From Anas platyrhynchos (taxonomy: Eukaryota; Chordata; Aves; Anseriformes; Anatidae): a stretch of DNA of 64,000 nucleotides. Positions 21,068 through 34,052 of this stretch are shown here, one piece after another. Each line of letters begins with the position of its first letter. The stretch's first letter is position 1. The DNA lies in assembly GCF_047663525.1 (NCBI RefSeq), contig NC_092590.1, forward strand, positions 10,870,001-10,934,000. The letters are read 5' to 3'. The notes beneath the pieces are model-generated. The model was not told the DNA's origin. It was given only the letters and a program-made list of their open reading frames with translations, and ran no database searches. The position numbers and the translations under genes are program-made.

Positions 21068-24000
21068 TTTTGACAACTAGATTTGTCCTTTTTTTTCCTC
21101 CATCTGTACAGCAAGTATTTGTACTTCTTGTGACAAGGCGGTCTCTGCTGTGGCTTCTATTGTAGTGTCTTCCAAGAAAGATGAGTCTGGAGCTATAGTT
21201 TATTGAAACTTAATAAATCTTAGGTAGCACCCTAAACGAAAGTGGAATGATATTGATGTGGCTACTGTTTTTTCTTAGTGGTTGGTCTAACTGATCATGG
21301 CTTGTGCTGTTTGACTTTGGTGCGTACCAAGGAGTTTGAAGGTACTTGGCCGTTTGGGTGCAGGTGGTAACTACACTAAAAGCACTGAAGTGAATGACTC
21401 TAAGGAGATGAAGCACAAGCAAAGCGCACAAGGTAGAGACGTGGCTGCAGAGCAGAAGTATGAGGCACTAGGTAGTTTGCTATTGCGCATGTCTTGCTAT
21501 GAAACAAAGCTTTTGTTGGTCTGAAAGATCCCACGGGAGATGTAGGTTTGTTTGACATGCGGCATTAGGGGGAAATTTTGGAGGAGGCCATTGTGTTAAC
21601 TTTTTGTTTTGAGTACAGTGTAAGAAGCTTTTTCTTTATAAAAGTAGAGGATACAGCAAATTGGTGCTGTTGTTAATATCCTAATTCTTAGTCCTTTAGG
21701 ATCTTGCCAGGGCTATGTAGCTCTCTAGTTAAACTTAAAAGCAGGTGCGTGTGAGTTTTTTCGGTCTTTAAGTGATAACTCAGAGCAAGTTTAGTCACTG
21801 CGGTAATGAAGCTTTAGTTTAATCAGGCTTTTAAATCTGCCTCTGATTAAGGCACTGAACAGTGTTTCTACTTGCATAGATAGACTTAAACACTCTCTTG
21901 CACGTTTTTTAAGAAATATGTTAAGTAGAGCATTAGGTGATACCAAAAAGGCATTACGTTAGCTTCTGAATATCTTGTATCTATTTTGAAGAAACACTTA
22001 GAGTAGCTATCTCTATCTCATGATACTATGCCTTCAGTATTGGTCACTAACCAGGCTGGATGTTGGCGGTGCAGAGCTGTTAGGCTGTTTGTAAGCTGGT
22101 TTCTGTGGGTTCTGGTGTAACTGGTTGCCTGCCCTGACTCTGCAGGAGTGCTAAGCCAGGTGGGTTTGTTTAATAGGGCCATTTGTAGGTGTCGTAGGCC
22201 CTACCTGTCTTCCAACTGACTGCTCCAGTGAGTCATCTCTTCAATTAAAGTAGGCTCAACGTTTCTGTAAACTATTTCTGTTCTGTATCATCAACCTCAA
22301 GCTAAGTAATACTTAAATAGCTTTGACACTTCCTAATAAGCTAGTACGCATCCTAAATCAGTGATGTTCTTGTGCTTGGAGAAGTTAAGATGACCTGGTT
22401 TCCTGAGTGGTAACATTGGATTGTCTAGCTATAGCTAACTGGTTGTCTAGCACTATGTAATTTGGGAGCACTGTAGCCAGGCTTGCTAAAAAGAGCATAT
22501 TTCAAAAACGTAGGTAGTGCTGTCCTTCTGTAAAGAACTTGGAGTTGAAACCAAGTGCTCCTGAGAAAAGGATGGTGTGTTGTTTTTGTTTAATTTCACT
22601 ACAAGGCTGAATGGAATATCGTTCAGGGTAGCTGCATTTTGTTCATCTGGAAAGGTGGTCGACTGTATTCTCAGTGTGGCCTCAGGTTTCTGAGCCTGTG
22701 CCTGTTTAAGCAGCCAGCTGACTTGCACCATGATTTGAAACCTTGCAGTAGGTTGATTTGAGGTTGCTCGGATAGTAACTGCTGTGTTTCTAGGAGACTC
22801 GAGTAGAAATTAAATTACGTACTTGCTTTATCGAATATCTAACCGATGCCTGTGACTTCTTGCCAGAAAAAACAAGTGACCGTGAACCTTGTTCTCTCAA
22901 ACTTGCAAATAGCTTTGTGCTGCATAATGTGCTTCTGAGTATAACAGTGGCGTTTGTATTCTACAGGATGCTGTGGGAGAAGGCTGAGAGCTGTCCCATC
23001 TGTGTATTAATAAAATAGTCACAGGCTTATAAAACAAAAGGTAGTAAACATTTAGGTTTGTTTACATACCTAGTTCTGTACAAAATACTTAATGTCATTA
23101 AACTTTTCGGTAAATGGGTAGCCATTGTCAATTTCTTGCAGTAAGCCTGAGGAGACTGAAGAGTAAATGTCTGAAGCATCAGTTCTGAAATGTGTTCATA
23201 TGGTACAAAACCAGTAAAGCAAGGAAAGAAAAAACTGTTGCTGTACTCAAAGAGGTGCAAGAAAGTGCCAAAATAGAGCCTGGGAAGAAGGGGTGACAGA
23301 TGATGAGGAATGTGTGAACTAACAGCATCTGGGTGTACTGTAAGTCTTGGAACATGCAGTGCTTTGCATTGTCCCTTGTCCAGCTGCGCTGTCACTGTCT
23401 TGTGTTTCAGGCTGTCTGTAGCTTAGAAAACTTAATTTTTAATGGGCTGCCCAAATTCTGGGAGTTTGAATTGGTAGTTTTTAGCAAACATTAGGCTGAA
23501 CTCAAAACTTCCATCCAACGTAATGTTACCTTTTCCTACAGAAAGGCTTGGAAAAATACTCTGGACTCCATGAAACCCTTACTAAAAGCAAAAAGCATTG
23601 TTTCAACCTAGTAAAGTGGCATGCATTTTCTCTTGTACGTGTCAGTCTGGGCCTCATGGATTTAAAACTAGATTTTTTTGAAGAACATTCTGTACTGTGG
23701 AGTAGTAACCAACATGGTTGAGCTTACGAGTTAAATCCATAGGGCTGCCAGACTGCCTACCCCTGAAGTTTTAGATGACTTCCCTGTGAATCCATTGCCC
23801 TCTTGAGAACAGGCAGTGGTTTCTACAGTTCTGACTAGCATTTCATTGGGTCTTGCAGTACAGTTCAGGTGTAGAACATGTGCCTTTCCACATGGAGCAA
23901 AGTGTTGGCTTGCTCGGGAACTTTGTGTGTCAAGAGTTTACTTTGTTCAGGTGACTTGGTGTTTTCTGCTGATGCTTGTATGCTTTCTTCCTCCCCATCT

Positions 24001-26150
24001 CTCAGCTGCCAGTTGAGAAACAAATGAAAATGACATCAGAAGTAAAGGGTTTATACCCAGCTAGTTCATTTTGAATCTGTCCCACCTAGACCTGGTGAGC
24101 AGGAGTGCAGAACGTACTAGCAAGCAGTGTGGAACCAAATCTGCCTTAGCTATCGATGCACCTGCTGAACCTCTCCATTGCCATTTCAAAGCTGCACAAG
24201 CTGTTAACTTTGATCATCATGCATTTTGAGCCCTCCGGTGTAGTTGCTTGAACAGAATTACTGCCCTTCAGCCCCAAAAGCTTTGTGTTCTACCAGAACT
24301 TGTTTGCTGGAATCTAGTTCTGCAGCAAAGCCTTTCATAAGCACTTAAATCCCTTCCCGTGTAACAAAACCCGTGGTCGTTTCTGTTCGTGCCTGGCGCT
24401 TCCCCAGAAGACCACGGGATTCCCCAGCCTTCCTGTTCTTGGAGTGAAGCAAATTCTGATGTCCAGAGCTAAATGTTAAATGTGAATTGCGGCTGAGCAC
24501 ATGATTGTTTTGCTTCCCAGCACTAATTTGTTTTGTGTGATGCCTTAAATGTAAAAAAAAAAAACAAGCAAAAACCTTCTGGCTGAAGTCAATCTGTTGG
24601 TGTCAGTTGCCTGCTAACCAAACATAACTCAGTTGTCTTACTCCCTGCTAGTACTGAGCCAGTGATGAGTTTAACCATGCATTTGTGAGGTTTGTGATCA
24701 CCTGTGCTCCTGTGCTTTTCCCATCTATTTTTTTTTTTCCCTAAATCCTGGTCCTTTTCAGCTTTATTAAAATGTTTTTAATAAAGGTAAAAACCACACT
24801 GAGTCCAGTCGCTGCTTTTTTGGTCACTCTGATGCTATGTGGAATTCCACCTGTTGCTAAACCCAGATAAAGACTGTGTGACTTCTTTGGCATAATCTAC
24901 TTAGGGGATTTTCCTTAATTTTTTTTGTTTTTTCTTTTTTTACCTCTAGCCATGTAAGTATGATAGCAAAACTGATACTTGAAAGTGTGTGTGAATATAT
25001 CATAAAAGCAAAAATGACTCATCTATTTTTTCAAAGTAGAAAATGACTGTTTTTGTTATTTCTAAAGGATTTCTTTGGATGACTTTCTGTAATGAATTCT
25101 TGGATTTTGCTTACAGTAGGTAGTTAAACGAAAAAATACTGATCTGATGTTGTGCCTGTTAGTGTTACCTAGCAATTGGAGCCAGCCTCATAGGCAAGGT
25201 CTGGCGTTCTCTGACATAGAGCAACTTTTTTTTGTTTGAACTTTCTCTTCCTTCGTATGAACAGGGTAGTTACCTTAGTGCATCTCACCCTGAGCCATAT
25301 AAATATGCAGAAAGTATAATGAGAAAAATTGAAAGGTACTACTTTATTTCTGTAGTTTGAATGAAAATAAAGCTTCTGAGGAACTGAATGTCTCTGCTTC
25401 TTGACTGTATGGGATGTTGAGAAACGCAAATCAAGGACGAATGAGGAGTTGAAATGTGTTGAGTCTTCAGGGGCAGAGGAGTGGGGGATGAGGCCAGAAC
25501 TAAGGGTTCCTTAGACCATGAGGGTTGTTTAAAGGTATCCTGGGAAGTAAAAACTCAAAGTGGGATTCAAGCACCTGCAGGTTTAGCTGGGAAGTAACTT
25601 AAGTCTAACACTTAGTTGCAAGGAAGTGGTGTTCCTTCTTTTTAAATACTTTTGAACAGTTCAAGGTTTTTTCCTCTTCTAGAGTCCGTGCATACACCTG
25701 CAATACTTACAGAAACCTACCCTCATAAGTAGCCCCATATCCTCAAACTAACATTTGTTAAGATTGATGAAGGTCACCTCCTCGGATCATATGGATTTGT
25801 CTCATCTTTCACCTTTGTTACCCTGGGAATTTACTCATTTTGGTTTTATTTGGCACTTTTCTACCTTAAAAAAAAAATAAATGCATGGCCTCTTCCCCGT
25901 CTTGTGTCAATTCAGAGGGGCCTTTTCTTTCCACGCTTTATAACGTGCAAAGACTCAGGACTTCCCCAGCTTTGCTGAGCTCAATGCTGAGTGTTAAAAA
26001 TGTTTGACCGGTTTATGGTCAAGGCACCAGCTTCTAGGCTGGGCTGGGTGCAGCTGGGCTTGGCTCTGAGGTTAGTACGTTTGCTTGGAAAGAAGAGAAA
26101 GGAGATTCATAGGGGCTTAGTGCACGTACTTAGGGGGGTTTCCAAAGCTG
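21068..26150. other. Intergenic sequence downstream of EIF4E
   Basis: AT-rich, mostly unique sequence. Further AATAAA hexamers at 21212-21217, 23009-23014 and 24780-24785 could serve extended EIF4E 3' ends. Small A or T runs occur at about 24553-24564 and 25868-25876. No coding exon recognised; open frames of up to about 120 codons look random. Confidence 0.6.
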
Positions 26151-27720
26151 AGCAGTGACAGCATGGAGAAGGCATGTCGTGACAGCAGCTTTTCAGCTCT
26201 GCGCAGGAGAAAGGGAGGAGAGGCCAGCAGCAGAGAAAGAAGGAGCAGAGGCTCATGAGGGCACGCCACAGGGCAGAGAAACTATGACTCAGCCATGCCT
26301 GGGCTGCTGGGGCAGCGGAACAGCCCTTGCTGGATCTAGGAGATAACCTAAAAGACTATTAAAATCCGTAGGTTTTGTCCTAAAGAGCTGTTTGATGTGC
26401 GATATGTGCAGCATGAGCTCTGAGCAGTGTGCTCCAGCCGAGCTTCCCCGGCCGCCTTTACCCTGTGGTTTCTCATCAGGTGGACTTTTGCTCGCTTGAA
26501 ACGCAGCCGCTGGGCTGCGAGCATCCAGCAGCCCTTTCATGGAGGCGAAATTTCAACTTTTGTGGAGGTGAAATTTCAGAGCAGCCCGGCAGCGGAGCGC
26601 GTGTGAGCTGTTCCATGCCTCCTGATGGCATTCGGGGGCGGGTGACTCACGAAGCTGGAGGCTCTGTGCCAGAGGGCTCAGCAGGCAGGCACGGTCCCGG
26701 CGTCAATGCCAGCAAGGAAATGAGTACCAGTGGTGGCGGTGGGGACACGTGGAAGGGAGCTGGGCTGAAGCATTCCCTTGAGCAGATGCTGAGCCTGGAG
26801 TCAGGTGTGGTAAAGGTGGAACGAGCCTTACAGTTCACTCAGTCTTCCCTCCTTCCCTGGGGTATCTTACAGAGAGTTAAATTGAGTTTGTGATCTCGTA
26901 CTTTATTTATTGGCAAATACCAGCGAACACCAAGAGCTCTTTCCCAGTATTTTCTGCCCTGTGGCTTCAAGTTTCATTCGCTTTGTTCTTAGCTCTGGTT
27001 TTCACCCATGCAGAAAAGTGGTTGGCTCCTTCCTGGGCTCCAGCACCACCCCTGCCTTTTGGGCATCCTCCTTTCCCTGCATGAAGAGCAGAGCTGAGGG
27101 GACGTGGTCACACAGCAAGGAGTGTGAGAGGCCCACCGGTGCTCCGATCGTGTCGGGTTTGCCCTGGGAAGCTGAGCAGCTGGGCCTCCATGTGCAAGAA
27201 GCAGCAGGTCCCAAGGGGAGCTGTGCTGAAAAGCGCGGGCAAGGCGAGGTGCAAGCCAGCAGCACCTTGCCTCGTCCCATCTGCCACGTGTGCAGGAGCA
27301 CAAAAAACCTTCCTGGTGCTCTCCCGTACAGCTGTTTGTAGCCGCCTCAGCGAGAGGCACTTAAGCAAGGTTTGGAAAAATCAATAGGCTTCAGCTGCGG
27401 GGGCACGAGGTGGCGTTTGCACCGAGCCCTTTAGCCGGCTTGTTCCCTTTTATCTATGTGCAAGGGGAAAATAACTGTTGCGGAAAATGTTCTTGTGCCT
27501 TGCTGCCACCGAAAGCAGCAGGAACTGCCACAGATACGGCACCTCTCTGCAGGCGGCGTGATTAGAAAGGCAACTCCTCGGCCACGGCAGTGCCTGCACC
27601 AGTACAGCCCTCGGTTTGATGGGGCTGTTGGTCTCCCTTCAGTCCCGAAGGACAAAGCTGTGATATCTCTGTTCACGTGGTTAATCATTATCTATTAATT
27701 GCGGCATTAGTAGGAAAAAA
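26151..27720. other. GC-richer intergenic block, no supported gene
   Basis: Base composition is clearly richer in G and C than the flanks, so overlapping open frames of 80-154 codons appear on both strands (for example 26429-26893 plus and 26989-27360 minus). None shows a known domain. Two TGACTCA motifs (26285 and 26643) and a CTCF-like gcacgaggtggcg (27403-27415) are present. An imperfect roughly 22-bp duplication built on gaaatttca lies at about 26541-26580. It could be a distal regulatory region or a noncoding RNA; the sequence does not decide. Confidence 0.4.
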
Positions 27721-27878
27721 ATGAATTATGTGTAAATGCAACACGGGAGCCAGCTGACAGGAGTCTTCTCATTAAATTCATGTTCCACAGGCTAAAATGT
27801 CACTAAAAAGAGAATAAGCTTTAGTTTTCCCCATGTGGTGAAGTCCAGGGCCTGTTTGTTCTTTGGAGACATCAGATT

Positions 27879-27911
27879 AAAAAAAAAAAAAAAGAAAGAA
27901 AAAAAAAAAAG
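27879..27911. repeat. A-rich tract
   Basis: Thirty-three bases of A with two G interruptions. No polyadenylated retrocopy could be recognised before it. Confidence 0.85.
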
Positions 27912-28745
27912 ACACAACCTTCACAGGCAGGGTTTTCATTACTGCTAGTGGAGCTACAAAAATGATACTTTATTACTTAGAGCATTCCATGCAGAAAATT
28001 GCTTTTCTGGCTCACTTGGGAGCTGGGAGTGCTGCTGTTTGCCTCCCCGTGGCTCATACTGTGCTCTTGGCCATGCTTATTTTAAGCTTGGGGCTGACAG
28101 TAAGGATGTCCTCCTATCTGCTGGCTTGGTTAAAATATTGACCTAAGCCATTTCCCATTTCCAACAGTGGTTAATGACAAAACAGCTTAAGAAATTAAAG
28201 ATCTGTAGTGTGATCCTTCACTCCTCTGCCTGTGTCAGTCCCCTTTTGATTAAAAATAAATTCAAATGGCAAATGAAATACACCGCATATTTGCAAAGGA
28301 ACCATCCCTCCTGTGCCTGTGCCCTGTTGTGGTAGCTATTTTCCCGCAGCCGCCACTGGTTCCCGATTACTTCAGCAACCTTGTGACCTAACAAATGAAA
28401 CAGCCGTAAACAAAGCCAGCCTTATTTCTTCACGCCAGGCGTTTTGCCAGGGAAAGTCAGCGTTGGCCGGCTCAACTCTGTTGTCAAACAAGAGGTATGA
28501 GGAAAGAGATGACTCACGTCTCAGCTCATCTTCCCCCGGCACGGTGAGGGAGCTGAGGACGTTCCCCTTCCTCCATGGCATCCACAGCCCTGAGCTGCAC
28601 CCACCCAGCAGCAGGACCTCAGGTGCAGGCCACCTTCACCTGGCCTGGAAGCCTGAGGAGCATTCCCGTGGGGCTGGTCCCCCAGGGGAGCACAGGCCTC
28701 TTCCCTCATGCTGCCTTCTTCCAGAGCTCAGGCTCCCTCCTCCAT

Positions 28746-28797
28746 TAAATATAATAATAAATAAATAAATAATAATATATATTAAAAAAAAAAAAAA
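28746..28797. repeat. AT-rich simple repeat (AAT/AAAT units plus poly-A)
   Basis: Mixed ataat and aaat units followed by a run of A. Confidence 0.85.
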
Positions 28798-29340
28798 GCC
28801 TTTCAGAGGTGCCTAAGGTAGCTACAGTAGCCTTTATTGTGATGCTGACCATCAAATGAATAAACGCCTTCAGCTGAATCCTATTTTTGACTACTTTCTT
28901 CCGTATGAAGGAAGGCTGAAGTGAGAGTGGTGGTTGAGGATATCGTAACTTTTCTTTTCTGCTTACTCTTTACATGACAAATTGAGATTTCGTCTATCCT
29001 GGATGACAGAATGGCAAAGCTGGAAATCTCGCAAAAGATCGGATTCACAAGAGGAGAAAATGGCGCTACGTGAGAGGAAGGGTTTTGTTCATTTCGTTTT
29101 GTTCTAGAATAAATAAATTCATGGTAGAGCCTGTAAAATGGAAGGAACTGTTGTTAATGATAAATGTGGATATGGACACAAAAAATTAAATAAAAAAAAA
29201 AAAGCAGTCCTCATAGATATTTTTTCTGTTACAGAGCATGAATTTCAGGTGCATAGTTTTCATGTTTGAAAAGGCTGGTGTCAGCAAAGGAGGAGAAAGC
29301 CTGACCCTGCTGTAATTGCTACAATTCCCCCATGTAGGAT

Positions 29341-29378
29341 TATTTGTTTTATTTATTTATTTGTTTTATTTATTTGTA
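29341..29378. repeat. (TTTA/TTTG)n tract
   Basis: Repeated atttattt units with tttg interruptions. Confidence 0.8.
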
Positions 29379-29745
29379 GGATTTTTTCTCTGCCAAAGAA
29401 ATGTCTTATGAGATCTAGATGTATCACGTTGTCTACTGAAATAAAATTTAAATCTTTCCCTGTTGAATTTAGTTGAAGATAGAAATACTAGCAAAGGTTT
29501 TGTCAAAGATAGAAATATGTCTAAAACAATTGTGCTTTATTTGTGCACAAGTTCTACTTGTAAGAGAAACTTAATGAATGTTGGTCTTCTTGTCTCTATA
29601 AAACCAGCTTTCACACATCTCCTTACTGTGATTTATTAACAAAAACTTTTCTTGTACTTACAAAAATATCAGACATTCGACATAATAGCTTTTTAATACA
29701 ATTTATTTTACATTCGTGGGGCAAGGGGATACAAATCTTTCAATA

Positions 29746-30218
29746 ATCATAGAATCATAGAATGGGACCTTGAAAAGGACCTTAAAGATCATTTAGTTTC
29801 AACACCCCTGCTCTGGACAGGGTTGCCTCCAGGGATGGGGCATCCACAACCTCTCTGGGCATCCTGTTCCAGTGCCTCACCATCCTCTGAGTGAAGAATT
29901 CTCTCCTAATTTCTAACCTAAATCTCCCGTGTTAGTTTAAAACCATTCCCTGTTGTCCTATCACTATCAACACATACTTCTTGTCCATCAGGACCCCCAA
30001 GTCCTTCTCCACAAGGGCTGCTCTCAAGTACTTCTTTGCCCAGACTATATAAATACCTGGGATTGCCCCAGCAATACCTTGCACTTGGCCTTGTTGACCT
30101 CATTAGTTTCTCATGGGCCCACTTCTCCAGCCTGTCCAGGTCCCCCTGGGTGGCATCCCTTCCCTCTAGTGTATCGACTGCACAGCTCAGCTTGGTGTCA
30201 TCCGCAAACTTGCTGAGG
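29746..30218 (-). mobile_element. CR1 LINE 3' portion, minus strand
   Basis: It begins with catagaatcatagaatggga, the reverse complement of the CR1 terminal ATTCTATG repeats, and continues through the typical gccgtccaggg-like, ggggcatccacaacctctct, cctgttccagtgcctcacc and cacttctccagcctgtccag blocks. The element's 3' end is therefore at the left and the element reads on the minus strand. It is 5'-truncated or rearranged at about 30218, where sequence of a different CR1-like origin follows. Confidence 0.92.
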
Positions 30219-30545
30219 GTTCACTCAGCAAAGGCAGTAGGGGGTGATATATTTCTTGTGGAGGCTCTGCTAGCTGCTTAAGCCTCAGGGCGGGTATTTG
30301 GGGTGTCTCACCCTTGTGCCTTTCTTTCAGGCCTGGCAGGGAGTTGCTCCACCAGTCTATCTCCTGCTCACACTCCCTGATAGCCCTTAACCTCTCCACC
30401 TCATCCTCAAGCTCTGCCACCTCACACCTCGAGCTCTACTTGCACCTCACACACGGTGTCTCTGTCTCCCTCAGATGGCAGAGACCTGAGCTGCCACATT
30501 TTTGAGCGGGCACTCAGCCTGGGTCACCACAGGCTTTCTAGAAAG
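30219..30545 (-). mobile_element. CR1-like ORF1-type coiled-coil fragment
   Basis: The minus strand carries an open frame (30420 to 30187) with a Leu/Glu/Arg coiled-coil stretch AELEDEVERLRAIRECEQEI followed by DWW. This kind of sequence is familiar from predicted retroelement proteins in birds, most likely the first ORF of a CR1-type LINE; I assign it from memory of the family and not by search. It lies directly 5', in element orientation, of the CR1 3' part, without the reverse-transcriptase ORF between. That suggests an internally deleted copy or two adjacent insertions. It has no start or stop context of a host gene and is treated as a decayed repeat. Confidence 0.5.
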
Positions 30546-33198
30546 AGCTTTCTGCCTGTTGCAGGATAATAAGCCAGAAAAAAAGCCAGAAAAAGCCTCG
30601 ATCCCTCTCTCTGCTGCCCTGGAGCTGATCGCCTCAGCAGGTGGCTGAATAAGTGTGCGAAGACAAGCTCAAATTAACAGAAAATCCCAGCTATAACCTA
30701 TTTTCCTGTGAATAAAAGCACAGGGCAAGGAATCTAAGATGTATAGACACACAATTCAGTCCTCAGATTTAATTGAAGCAACTGTACTTGTGTTAGGGAC
30801 CGAGGTGTAATGCATAGGCTGCGCTTAGTGTCTGCTTCAGATAAAGTGTCTTAGGAAGTGGCCTCATGGAAGAAATGACACAGTGTTGTATGTTCCGCAT
30901 CTTTAGATGGGTTTACCTAAGAGGGGAAGGATGTGCTTCCTGCTCTCTGACTTTATGGATACGTGCTTGGTTGGGAAAAAAAAAAGATGTGTTATTAGTG
31001 CGTGATAGTTCACATCCTATCACGGACAGAGCGGTTTGCATTTTAGTGTGAGTCACACTGAACTATGCACTTCCTGATGCCAACCTGTGTTGCTTCATCC
31101 TGTTAGCTCTTGCTAAAACTACGGCTGGCTTGCTCTCACCTACCCAGCAGTAGTTACCTTGCCTTAGTCGATGTAGGCTCAGGCTACGCCTTTTCTCACA
31201 ACCAGAGACAAGGCCCAGGCCTCCTGCTTGTACAGTGCTTGTGATCCTGCCAGCCCGGGGACATGCCTTGGATGAGGGATCTGATCTGCAGCTTCTGTCA
31301 GTCATTATCATTTTGTGGAAATCTTGGTTTCAAACTTACCTGGCTGCCTGACACTGCCAGGCTTCCCCTTGGATGTATTCATTGGCTCTGACTCTGGCTT
31401 TATCTACTGCTGGGTGCTATTACTTGTTTTACTGTTGCAAGTCTCCCCTTGCTAGACCAGAATTTGTGGTATTTGTCAGAAAGAGACAGCTTTAAGGCAG
31501 CCAGATAACCTGACCAGCCTGCTGCTCTGCAAGGAGTTTTGTGGGATTTGCTGATAACAAGGCAGCTGCACTGAGGGTGAGTAGATGCTGATAGCTGTGG
31601 GGGAGCAAGGCTCCCAGTGGCAGACTCATACCCCTCTGGCACAGTTCTTCAAATACTCCTAAAGCAAAGCACTTACAAACTTAGGAACATTTACAAGATC
31701 CTGCTACTGATGATGGTGTCCATTTACAGTAGTTTCTCTGTCTCTGCATGTCATGAAGCTTCAGATGTCCGGGCACATGCTCATGATTTCTTTCTCATTA
31801 GAACGACTGCTTTGGTTTGAAAGCCTGCAAGAAATGCTCCTGGTCTCTTTGCAACAAACTAAATGATATCGAGCTCCTTCCAGACAGTCTGGGTGATACT
31901 TATCAAAGAGTTACTCATAGAAGTCTTGCCTGTAGGAGTCCACCCCCAGCATGAGGCATCAGGACTGAGTGCAGTTGACCCATGGAGCTGCTGGTTCCAT
32001 TAACTCTATTCCATCTGTTTCGGAAACTGGTTTTAAGACTCCCAAGATTAACATAAGCTTTTTCACTTAGGGACTATATAGACCTACAAGGCAGTGCGGG
32101 TGCCATTTTGCTAGCACTCACCCTAGTTAAAATTTTAATCGTAGCTCAAATTCAAAGGAATTCAAGTATTTTAAGACTGCCATTCAGCCTTGTACATATG
32201 GGCCAAGTATATCTGGTATGTGTCTATGATGAAAACCTTAAGAAGAGCAAGGATGCATGGCCTCAGTACGAGTGCAATAGAGATGTGGCTTTAGGCTTAA
32301 CCTGGTGGGCTTCACCACCGCAGCGAGGTATGGAGGGAAACACCTATATCCTCCCAGGAAACAGCACAAATTGAAAAGCAAAGACTACAAAGCAAAAAGC
32401 TGAAGGGAGAAGCTGCGTCTAAGGAGGAGACAGCTCAGAAGGAGGTCAAACAGAATCACTGCATGTCCTGCAAATATTTGCTATGATGACACATGGGGGG
32501 GCATAAAAGCAGTGTGAAAATTTGAGGGTTTGCCATCTGCAGAAAAAGAAAGGGAATTGGAGTGCAAGTGTTACTCTTTTTTCTTTGGCTTTGTTGTCAG
32601 AGTGCCAAGACAGGTTACAGTCACAGATGAGGCTGCAACCTTCCTCGGTCCCCTGTCTGCAGGGGATGCAGGCAGCCTGGCCAGCCTCCTTGCACTGCTT
32701 TCATTTCAGTCCAGCTCCACTCTCATGCCAAATGATTTTAGAAGATCTGCAGACTGTCCTTGCCCGCCTTTGCCTTTTCCTATGTGCTTTTCACAGGAGG
32801 GATGGATCAGTTTTGCTTGACATGGCTTTGAAGTCTGCTGCCTTTGAATCAGCCCATGTGAGACTCAAGTGGCAGCAGCAGCAGGGAGACTGCTCGGCTT
32901 CAAGAGCGGCTGGAGCTGTTCTGTGACCTGACAAAGAAGGTGAGCATATTTTGCTCCCTGTGTGGCAGAAAGCCATGCCTTAATGGAGAGAGAAAATAGA
33001 TATGTGGGAGGAAGCCCTCACTCAAACAGTTAATACACCTAAACGTGAAGAAAGAGGATTTGGTGTCAAAGTACGCCTGTTGCCAATGGCTTGATCCAGT
33101 CAGCATGACATGTATCGCTGCACCTTTGTTCCCTGATGTTGTGAGCATCTAAATTTCTGCTGGTTTTGAAATTTACTGCTTCTGACGTGCAGGGATAT
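30546..33198. other. Intergenic sequence
   Basis: Unique-looking sequence. Open frames such as 32522-32926 (134 codons) and its overlapping +1 partner show no known domain and no clear splice sites. Nothing further supported. Confidence 0.5.
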
Positions 33199-33224
33199 CT
33201 TTATTTATTTATTTATTTATTTTT
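33199..33224. repeat. (TTTA)n tetranucleotide tract
   Basis: About six uninterrupted ttta units. Confidence 0.9.
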
Positions 33225-34010
33225 CCCAATGTGCAAGTGGGCTAGCCTGTGGGGCGAGATTGTTGATAGCACACAGCTGACCACACTTTGCTGAGAGCTT
33301 TAGCGCAGCTGCATTTTCAGCTCCTGGCTGCAATGATAGTTTGGAAGAAAAAGGATCAAACTGAACAGCTCTCATCAACTCCTCTGATTCATGATTCCCA
33401 AAGAGATTTTCCTCCTATTCTGTTTTTCTCTGTTATATAAAGGAAAACATGCACTTTTCCTTTTGTATTTAGACAGCGGGCGTGGATTAGGCTTGCTAAC
33501 CAATAATCAGCTTTCACTGGCTTAAAATTAACTAAAATGACCCTATTTTTTTCTTCCCTCAGCTGGTGCAGCAGAGCTCAGAAGGTGCCTGGAGGAGGTA
33601 GCGTGACTTGTGCGCCAGGGTGAGGAGAGAGGTGACCTGCAGCAAGCTCTTTCCATTGCCGGGGGCATGGTGTCTTGTCTGCCCATGATTTTTTCTGGCT
33701 GCCAGGATGGTGAGAGGAGAAAGCTGGGCTGCTGTGGGATGGAGGAAGGTGAGAGGTGTCCTCCTGGTGGGGATGGGGAGAGGGCCAGCAGCAGCAGGAG
33801 TCCTGCGCCACCACCTGCCACCCTCAACCTGCTCCCACCCTTATCTTACAGGGTGATGGAGAAGAAACTTGCTTGTTTTACGTGACCTGATCCCCTGCCT
33901 CTCACTGGAGCCTGTTCATCCAGGGGGCTGTTTGTTTTCTAACAGGCCCAGTAGCTGGAACCCTATAGTGTAATGTCTCCAGGTTTGTGTTAGGTTGTTT
34001 TGTGGTTTGC
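33225..34010. other. Intergenic sequence
   Basis: Unique sequence; overlapping short open frames at 33543-33885 are in a Pro/Ser-rich composition and look random. Confidence 0.5.
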
Positions 34011-34052
34011 TTTCCTTTTTTTTCTTTCTTTTTCTTTTTTTTTTTTTTTTTT
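34011..34052. repeat. T-rich low-complexity tract
   Basis: About forty pyrimidines, mostly T with a few C, ending in an uninterrupted run of T. Confidence 0.9.

Larger units (their letters stand above)
27721..29745. other. Intergenic sequence with A-rich tracts
   Basis: Unique sequence with A-rich runs at 27879-27911, 28746-28797 (mixed AAT and AAAT units then poly-A), 29191-29204 and a TTTA-type tract at 29341-29378. No gene recognised. Confidence 0.55.

Noticed and set aside
26429-27387. Overlapping open frames of 80-154 codons on both strands as a possible intergenic gene or retrogene
   Set aside because: No domain, no consistent frame, and equal openness on both strands; explained by higher GC content.
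29918-30505. Short open frames in the 30 kb region as host genes
   Set aside because: They lie within CR1-derived sequence.
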